From an uncultured archaeon (GTDB lineage Archaea; Halobacteriota; Methanosarcinia; Methanosarcinales; Methanoperedenaceae), in assembly GCA_902386255.1 (NCBI GenBank), contig CABMII010000062.1, positions 1 through 38,535 on the forward strand: a stretch of 38,535 nucleotides of DNA. The letters are read 5' to 3'. The notes under the pieces are model-generated. The model ran no database searches, was not told the DNA's origin, and saw only the letters and a program-made list of their open reading frames with translations. This document shows, in pieces, positions 34,362 through 38,535 of this stretch. The position numbers were made by a program, and so were the translations under genes. Positions within the stretch are counted from its first letter, which is position 1; every line of letters starts with the position of its first letter.

Positions 34362-35588
34362 TTATTTATTCGATTTTGAAGAGTTACAAGTCTTATGTGT
34401 TATTTGCGCATTTTTCAATTCGGTTTTTCCACCTTTACTATGAGGGACTATGTGGTCTAATGAATAATCTTCCCATTTTACTTCCTTACCACAAACACCA
34501 CATTTCTTTTCCTTTGATAACTCCCAAAATATCCTTCTTTCTTCATCATTAAAATCTCTTTTTGAGTCTTTTGCTACTAAATGAGGAATCAGAAGGCTTC
34601 TTAAAATTACAGTTTTCGTTCCCCTGCTTTCTTTATTTGCCCTTCTTGTCAGTTGTGCTTCATAATAACTCTGTACATTTGGGGCTGAGAAATCTTCTGT
34701 GCTAAGCTTTTCCGAGAATTTTTCTAAATCCGCTCTAATATTTTCGGCTCCTTCATCCGAGAAATGATAATTCTCAATTAAATCTGAGAAAGCAACGAAT
34801 AAACTATAATAACTCAATTTATCATGCCATCTTGTCGGTTTCAAATCTCCAACGATTTCATCTATTTTTGATTTAACTTTTAAAAATTTGTTTTTTATTG
34901 TATTTTTCTCATCGAACTTAACATCATAAACTCCATAGAATTTATCGATTAAATCTGGCTCTTTGGGTTGAATCCCATGCAAGAGTGCTATTAATAACTC
35001 ACTAACGAACTCTACATCAATCATTCGCCTTATTTCAGCGGCATTAACTATTCTTTGTTCTGCCCAGTACTCATCATCCGCTAATTCAGAAGCCAACTGG
35101 ATAAAATGACCTGTGAATGTTGCATTTCTAAGTTCTTGTCTTGTTAGAGGGACTGCATTCTTATTCAAACGCTGAAATACTGCCCTAATATCTGCATCAT
35201 TATTAGTTTTAAGTTCCCTTACAACTAATGCATAGTCCCATATTTCAGTCTTGATGCCGTCGGGTAATTGAGAAAATTCTTTGCCCCCATATTCTTGGCT
35301 ATCTTCTTCGAGTATCTCGAACTCCCCGTCCACATACTCTAATATTGACCGTATCCTCTGTTGACCATCAACAACAATATATTTGGTATTGCCGTCCTTA
35401 TCTGTCTTTATTTGCACGAATATTTCCGGTATCGGGAAACCACGCACAATCGTATCTATAAGATATGATTTGTTTTTTAAGCTCCAAACAGGCTTGCGTT
35501 GGAACGGTGGGTGAATTATAAGGCTACCCTCTTTGTTCCTTTGGTAGAACCAAGTTACTCTCTGGGTCGTTGGCGGTGAATTGTCCAT
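34362..35588 (-). CDS. DUF262-HNH (GmrSD-like) nuclease, transposon cargo
   Basis: A 408-residue protein. The N-terminal DUF262 domain shows FQRKPVW (29-35) and the catalytic-type DGQQR (74-78), which in GmrS-like proteins belongs to the nucleotide-using ParB-like fold. The C-terminal 48 residues are an HNH nuclease: CGVC (C363, C366), DHIVPHS (D378, H379, H383), then H398 and C401. DUF262 proteins with nuclease tails are found in type IV restriction and phage defence against modified DNA. Inside this transposon it would be cargo, perhaps protecting the host or helping the element persist. It ends 59 bases from the left end and starts at the ATG at 35588. The stretch from 35589 to 35662 holds no further gene. 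Confidence 0.88.
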   Translation of the reverse strand: MDNSPPTTQRVTWFYQRNKEGSLIIHPPFQRKPVWSLKNKSYLIDTIVRGFPIPEIFVQIKTDKDGNTKYIVVDGQQRIRSILEYVDGEFEILEEDSQEYGGKEFSQLPDGIKTEIWDYALVVRELKTNNDADIRAVFQRLNKNAVPLTRQELRNATFTGHFIQLASELADDEYWAEQRIVNAAEIRRMIDVEFVSELLIALLHGIQPKEPDLIDKFYGVYDVKFDEKNTIKNKFLKVKSKIDEIVGDLKPTRWHDKLSYYSLFVAFSDLIENYHFSDEGAENIRADLEKFSEKLSTEDFSAPNVQSYYEAQLTRRANKESRGTKTVILRSLLIPHLVAKDSKRDFNDEERRIFWELSKEKKCGVCGKEVKWEDYSLDHIVPHSKGGKTELKNAQITHKTCNSSKSNK

Positions 35589-35662
35589 AATCTCGCCGAA
35601 ATATTAGTGGCTTTGTTTAAATAGTCATCTTTTCATCAGAATCTTAACTTCTCACGAGAGCA

Positions 35663-35794
35663 TTATCGTTTTAAGCCACGTTGGATTAATTTTACAACCG
35701 CTTCATTATTATTTTTAAGTCCGTAGTCTATCCTAAATTTAAGTACTTCTTTCCAAAGGTCTTCATCAACATCGAGAATAAGCTTTTTTGCCAT
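35663..35794 (-). CDS. 43-residue ribbon-helix-helix regulator
   Basis: A 43-residue protein (MAKKLILDVDEDLWKEVLK ... NNNEAVVKLIQRGLKR) with a beta strand (KLILDVD), helix 1 (EDLWKEVLKFRIDYGL), turn (KNNN) and helix 2 (EAVVKLIQRGLKR), the pattern of CopG/Arc/MetJ-type dimeric repressors. It lies between the cargo gene and the transposase, divergent from the transposase, with 10-bp direct repeats just upstream of its ATG and of the transposase. It likely represses both its own promoter and the transposase. It could also be an antitoxin to an unidentified toxin, but no partner is seen. Confidence 0.75.
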   Translation of the reverse strand: MAKKLILDVDEDLWKEVLKFRIDYGLKNNNEAVVKLIQRGLKR

Positions 35795-35887
35795 TATTAA
35801 CACCTATTAATAACTATTAATGGAAAACTATTTAAAGTCTGTGGTCAATCTTATTAATAACAATTAATAACTATTAACAAAAAAGAG
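35795..35887. promoter_or_regulatory. Bidirectional promoter with 10-bp-spaced operators
   Basis: Between the regulator and transposase starts, two clusters of the word TATTAAYAAC repeat every 10 bases: TATTAACACC/TATTAATAAC/TATTAATGGA around 35795-35824, and TATTAATAAC/AATTAATAAC/TATTAACAAA around 35852-35881. The 15-base ATTAATAACTATTAA occurs exactly at 35806-35820 and 35863-35877. A TATA-like CTATTTAAAG at 35828-35837 lies between them and can read both ways. The 10-bp phase is what two or three ribbon-helix-helix dimers binding side by side need. Confidence 0.7.
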
Positions 35888-37069
35888 ATGATTAAAATGA
35901 TTACCGATACCGACATGCAAACCGTAGGCACAAGAGAGGATAGAGGAAAAGCAATAGCAGAAAAAGACGGTCAAATAATAAGAATTAATGACTACTCATA
36001 CAAGGTTAAATCGCAATCAAGTTATACTCTTTATGATATTATTTCAACTGAAATAGGCTGGAAATGCACATGCCCTGACCACACTTCCAGAGGGGTAAAA
36101 TGCAAACATATCTTTGCGGTTGAGTTTAGTTATGCGATACGCAAGCAGGTTGAAAAGGTAAGAATCGAGCCTATCACAACAATAAACCCGACAGCATGTA
36201 TCCTTTGTGGTTCTGCAAACATCGTAAAGGATGGATTAAGACATAACCAATATGGTGATATTCAGGTATTTTTTTGTAAAGACTGCTCACAACACTTTAC
36301 CTTAAATCTCGGATTTGAAAAAATGAAAGCCAGCCCGCAGACAATAACCACGGCAATGCAACTGTATTTCTCTGGGGAATCCTTGAGAAATGTAGCCAAG
36401 TCGTTAAGACTTTTGGGCGTGAAAGTTACGCATGTCGCAGTTTACAAATGGATTGAGAAATACACGCTTTTGATGGAGCAATACTTAGAGCAAATAAAAC
36501 CTCAAGTCTCTGATACTTGGCGAGCCGACGAGGTTTTTGTTAAATTCAGTGGTAATATGAAATATCTGTTTGCCTTAATGGACGATGAAACAAGGTTCTG
36601 GATAGCCCAAGAAGTTGCAGGTACAAAATACAAACATGATGCGAGAAGTCTTTTTGCTATGGGGAAGGAAGTTACAGGTAAAAGACCTAACGTCCTCATA
36701 ACTGATGGACTGCCAGCTTATCACGATGCCTTCAATAAGGAGTTTTATACACGCTCAAACCCCAAATCCAAGCACATCAACGCCATAAAACTGGATGGCG
36801 ATATGAATAATAACAAAATGGAGAGGATAAACGGAGAGATAAGAGATAGGGAAAAGGTCATGCGTGGATTAAAGAAGGATGATACGTCAATTCTTAGAGG
36901 TATGCAGATATACCACAATTTCATCAGGACACATGAAGGGCTTAATGGTAAAACACCTGCCGAAGCATGTGGAATAGAGGTAGTCGGAGAAAACAAGTGG
37001 ATAACCCTAATCCAGAATGCCAGCTATCCCACGCTGGTTAACAGTAGAATCCATCCCACGACATCTTAA
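35888..37069 (+). CDS. IS6-like DDE transposase with N-terminal SWIM finger
   Basis: A 393-residue transposase. Its N-terminal region contains a SWIM finger (C60-x-C62 ... C72-x-H74) and a second zinc site (C104, C107, C130, C133), followed by a helix-turn-helix (about 163-190). The DDE core fits IS6: WRADEVFVKFSGNMKYLFALMD with Asp214, LITDGLPAY with Asp273 and the NNKMERINGE motif with Glu312. Standard IS6 transposases are about 230-240 residues; the added SWIM and zinc modules make this one much longer. The frame opens at the ATG at 35888 (a second ATG follows three codons later) with no strong ribosome site. The stop at 37067-37069 lies within the right inverted repeat. Confidence 0.9.
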   Translation: MIKMITDTDMQTVGTREDRGKAIAEKDGQIIRINDYSYKVKSQSSYTLYDIISTEIGWKCTCPDHTSRGVKCKHIFAVEFSYAIRKQVEKVRIEPITTINPTACILCGSANIVKDGLRHNQYGDIQVFFCKDCSQHFTLNLGFEKMKASPQTITTAMQLYFSGESLRNVAKSLRLLGVKVTHVAVYKWIEKYTLLMEQYLEQIKPQVSDTWRADEVFVKFSGNMKYLFALMDDETRFWIAQEVAGTKYKHDARSLFAMGKEVTGKRPNVLITDGLPAYHDAFNKEFYTRSNPKSKHINAIKLDGDMNNNKMERINGEIRDREKVMRGLKKDDTSILRGMQIYHNFIRTHEGLNGKTPAEACGIEVVGENKWITLIQNASYPTLVNSRIHPTTS

Positions 37070-37076
37070 CAGAACC
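37026..37076 (-). repeat. Right terminal inverted repeat with two motif copies
   Basis: Read on the minus strand from 37076: GGTTCTGTTAAG, 4 bases, CGTGGGAT (37060-37053), then GTTAAC (37042-37037), 3 bases, CGTGGGAT (37033-37026). It mirrors the left end, with the two units 27 bases apart. Confidence 0.85.
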
Positions 37077-37084
37077 TGATTTAT
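37077..37084. repeat. Right 8-bp target-site duplication
   Basis: TGATTTAT directly after the right end of the transposon, identical to the copy at 34295-34302. Confidence 0.9.
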
Positions 37085-37141
37085 GGTGACTGTTTCAATT
37101 CATGTTGGTGAATAAAAATTACAATATATATTTTTCGTTGA

Positions 37142-37413
37142 AATGCAGGAAGAATTGGCAGATACAGCGATTCTATTCTTTATTCCACATTGATGCCCTG
37201 CTATCTTTGCGCCGGGGCGGTTGTCCAGTTCGGGATTAAGAAAGTGATTGCGGGAGAGTCCGAGACCTTCGCGGGCGCGAGAGAATTTATGGAATCGCAT
37301 GGTGTTCTTGTCGTCGATCTGGACATTGATGAGTGCAAGCAATTGATGAGGGAGTTTATTAGGAAATATCCTCAGGTGTGGAATGAGGATATCGGAAAAC
37401 TTTGAGTGGTGGT
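37142..37413 (+). pseudogene. Truncated deaminase copy 2
   Basis: A 272-base copy of the 3' half of the intact deaminase gene at 31625, about 92% identical with no insertions or deletions and the same stop (37403-37405). It keeps the zinc motif PCYLC but lacks the first 57 or so residues, including the catalytic HAE, so it cannot be active. Most differences are silent third-position changes, which suggests it diverged as part of a working gene before being truncated. It is not an exact repeat such as a fresh integration site. Confidence 0.9.
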
Positions 37414-37453
37414 ATATCAAAGAACTTATACGCTGGCAGGCTATTACAGATGC

Positions 37454-37624
37454 ATGGCTAAATTAGTTGATTCAATAGTCGGTACTGAAAAATATAGACC
37501 CAGTTGTTCTGTTTGTAATGGAAGGAAAAGGATAGACCTGAACGCTCCTAATGGTAGAGCTATCGGACACAATTGGACGACGTGTACCCAATGTGATGGA
37601 ACAGGTTACCAAAAACTGAATTAG
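37454..37624 (+). CDS. Small DnaJ-zinc-finger-like protein
   Basis: A 56-residue protein, MAKLVDSIVGTEKYRPSCSV..., with two Cys pairs: CSVCNGRKR and CTQCDGTGY. The second fits the CxxCxGxG repeat of DnaJ zinc domains, so it is a small two-knuckle zinc protein that may bind RNA or protein. The ATG at 37454 is preferred over the GTG at 37406, which lies within the tail of the deaminase repeat. No ribosome site is strong. Context gives no clear role. Confidence 0.65.
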   Translation: MAKLVDSIVGTEKYRPSCSVCNGRKRIDLNAPNGRAIGHNWTTCTQCDGTGYQKLN

Positions 37625-37655
37625 CTTAAAACTCTCTTTCAGTGACCATTACAAC

Positions 37656-37666
37656 AGTATATATAC
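37656..37666 (+). promoter_or_regulatory. TATA box of the TRAM gene
   Basis: AGTATATATAC at 37656-37666. If used, transcription would begin near 37690 and leave a leader of about 95 bases before the TTG at 37784. Confidence 0.5.
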
Positions 37667-37783
37667 AACAGGCTGCATTAGTATTTTGTCAGTTAGCTAT
37701 CAGGTAAGTTATAGAATCAGGGAATAATCCCATCTGTGTTTGCTTTTTTAGGTAGATTGATTAAATAAACAGAGGTTAAAACA

Positions 37784-37996
37784 TTGTTTACAGAACAAGA
37801 TAGAAATTCTCCAGTTTCAGAAGGCGGTGTCCACGATGTCACAATTGATGGCATTGCCAGAGAAGGAGATGGAATAGCACATATACAGGGTTTAGTGATT
37901 TTTGTGCCAGGCACGAAGGTCGGAGACCAGGTAACGATAAAGATTGAGCGGGTAATGCGAAAATTTGCAATTGCAGCGCTTGCAGAAAAGAATTAG
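37784..37996 (+). CDS. TRAM-domain RNA-binding protein
   Basis: A 70-residue stand-alone TRAM domain: GGVHDVTIDGIAREGDGIAHIQGLVIFVPG and GDQVTIKIERVMRKFAIAAL. Single-TRAM proteins are known in methanogens and act as RNA chaperones that can take the place of bacterial cold-shock proteins. It starts at TTG (37784) with AGAGGT seven bases ahead. The next gene, a zinc ribbon, follows 18 bases after its stop. The apparent 5' leader of about 95 bases could carry temperature control, as in cold-shock mRNAs. That is inference. Confidence 0.9.
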   Translation: MFTEQDRNSPVSEGGVHDVTIDGIAREGDGIAHIQGLVIFVPGTKVGDQVTIKIERVMRKFAIAALAEKN

Positions 37997-38014
37997 AAGA
38001 ACGGAGAGATATAC

Positions 38015-38215
38015 ATGGGTTTTGAAAGAAAAGATAACCGTGGCGGCGGTTTCAGACCAACAGGTCCGAGAGATATGCACATGGGTCCAAGAGAGATGTT
38101 CAAAGCAACTTGCGCGGACTGCAAACAGGAAACTGAAGTACCCTTTAAGCCATCAGGCGACAGACCGGTGTACTGCAGGGAATGTTACCAGAATCATAGA
38201 CCAAAGAGATTTTAA
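38015..38215 (+). CDS. Gly/Arg-rich zinc-ribbon protein
   Basis: A 66-residue protein with a Gly/Arg-rich start (MGFERKDNRGGGFRPTGPRD) and a C-terminal zinc ribbon: CADC, then CREC 18 residues later, ending NHRPKRF. It resembles the small CxxC-CxxC ribbon proteins of methanogens. With the TRAM gene 18 bases upstream it is probably co-transcribed and may bind RNA or the same ribonucleoprotein. A GGAG ribosome site precedes the ATG. A terminator follows directly. Confidence 0.85.
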   Translation: MGFERKDNRGGGFRPTGPRDMHMGPREMFKATCADCKQETEVPFKPSGDRPVYCRECYQNHRPKRF

Positions 38216-38223
38216 ATAACATA

Positions 38224-38254
38224 AGACGGGCGAGCTGCCCGCAGTCTTTTTTTT
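38224..38254 (+). terminator. Hairpin terminator after the TRAM operon
   Basis: GGGC pairs with GCCC around a GAGCT loop, extended by AGAC/GTCT with a small bulge, followed by a run of ten Ts at 38245-38254. Confidence 0.75.
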
Positions 38255-38275
38255 AGTATTTACCAATGGTTAGCC

Positions 38276-38409
38276 AGAGGTATTTAAGGAATCGCATGGG
38301 GTTCTGGTGGTCGATTTGAACATTGATGAGTGCAAGCAAGTGATAAGGGATTTATAGGGAAATATCCTCAGGTGTGGAATGAGGATATCGGAAAACTTTG
38401 AGTGGTGGT
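38276..38409 (+). pseudogene. Deaminase copy 3, decayed fragment
   Basis: About 134 bases matching the last part of the deaminase gene, from GGAATCGCATGG (38288-38299) to TTTGAGTGGTGGT, with extra substitutions and small deletions that break the frame (GGATTTATAGGG). It shares ATATCGG and the ending GGTGGTA with copy 2, so it is closer to that copy than to the intact gene. The remaining bases to the window end (38410-38535) hold no gene that I can see. Confidence 0.85.
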
Positions 38410-38535
38410 AAAACCGGAGTTTATAAGAAATCATCAAAATCAAATAGCAGCGCTAAGTAAACTGTGGGTCTAACAAAATCTTTATTCAGTTGGGAATGAA
38501 TGTTCCAAGCTGAAGTTTGCCAAAAATTTCCGCCG

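Larger units (their letters stand above)
34303..37076. mobile_element. IS6-like transposon carrying a DUF262-HNH gene
   Basis: A 2774-bp element bounded by the inverted ends GGTTCTGTTAAG (34303-34314 and the complement at 37065-37076) and flanked by a perfect 8-bp duplication TGATTTAT. The 8-bp duplication and the GGTTCTGTT start are typical of the IS6 family. Inverted similarity continues inward: CGTGGGAT follows after 4 bases at both ends. A second motif (GTTAAC followed by GTGGGAT) lies 27-28 bases further in at each end. Contents, left to right: a DUF262-HNH gene (minus), a small ribbon-helix-helix gene (minus), an operator-rich promoter region and the transposase (plus). The transposase stop lies inside the right end. 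The ends look intact, so the element may be active. Confidence 0.93.

Noticed and set aside
37142-37413. Recent attachment-site repeat (attL/attR)
   Set aside because: The copies differ at about 21 of 272 positions and no integrase is seen, so a fresh exact duplication is excluded; older integration stays open as a finding.

Overview
The window looks archaeal, most likely a Methanosarcinales-type genome, and ANME-2d/'Candidatus Methanoperedens' is a reasonable guess. Supporting signs are an ATP-dependent DNA ligase, a group II chaperonin (thermosome), a TATA-boxed tRNA-Leu(UAG), a class III-signal pilin, a PGF-CTERM protein, a DUF504 protein, a TRAM-domain protein and a membrane-anchored five-haem c-type cytochrome. 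A bacterial-type GrpE-DnaK-DnaJ set sits beside the thermosome, as in other mesophilic methanogen relatives. The organism assignment is inference; no rRNA is present.

Layout. 1-4.3 kb: DNA ligase, a small membrane protein and the cytochrome (all minus), then a plus-strand membrane protein, and tRNA-Leu with a DUF504 gene just downstream of it (minus). 4.4-10.7 kb: RecQ helicase facing a SNF2 helicase plus SWIM-protein pair. 10.9-15.2 kb: a DUF123 protein, argC, a CBS-domain protein and argJ packed together, then a Cys/Met-metabolism PLP enzyme. 15.2-17.8 kb: an AT-rich island with a RloA/RloB (AbiL-type) ATPase-nuclease pair, a probable defence system. 17.9-23.4 kb: thermosome, grpE, dnaK, dnaJ. 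23.4-27.3 kb: an AT-rich NERD-domain gene, a nucleotidyltransferase, a repeat-rich spacer with two long hairpins built on a 10-bp period, and two coupled arrestin-like genes. 27.3-30.3 kb: a LeuC/HacA-family dehydratase subunit, an M29-like aminopeptidase, a tiny zinc-ribbon gene and a pilin. 30.4-32.1 kb: a membrane-protein operon ending in a cytosine-deaminase-like gene. 32.3-34.3 kb: three envelope genes on the minus strand. 37.4-38.2 kb: a small zinc protein, a TRAM protein and a zinc ribbon.

The most striking structure is at 34303-37076. It is a 2.77-kb transposon with IS6-like ends (GGTTCTGTTAAG), a perfect 8-bp target duplication (TGATTTAT), an IS6-like DDE transposase fused to an N-terminal SWIM zinc finger, a divergent DUF262-HNH (GmrSD-like) cargo gene, and a previously easy-to-miss 43-residue ribbon-helix-helix protein. 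Two clusters of 10-bp direct repeats flank a bidirectional promoter and are probable operators. It is therefore a mobile element that seems to carry its own regulator and a restriction-like nuclease. Each terminus also holds two copies of a probable transposase-binding motif.

A second oddity is that the 3' end of the deaminase gene (31625-32059) recurs as diverged partial copies at 37142-37413 and about 38276-38409. The three copies punctuate the accessory gene cassettes between them, which points to repeated recombination or integration at this gene end, or to decay of a duplicated array.
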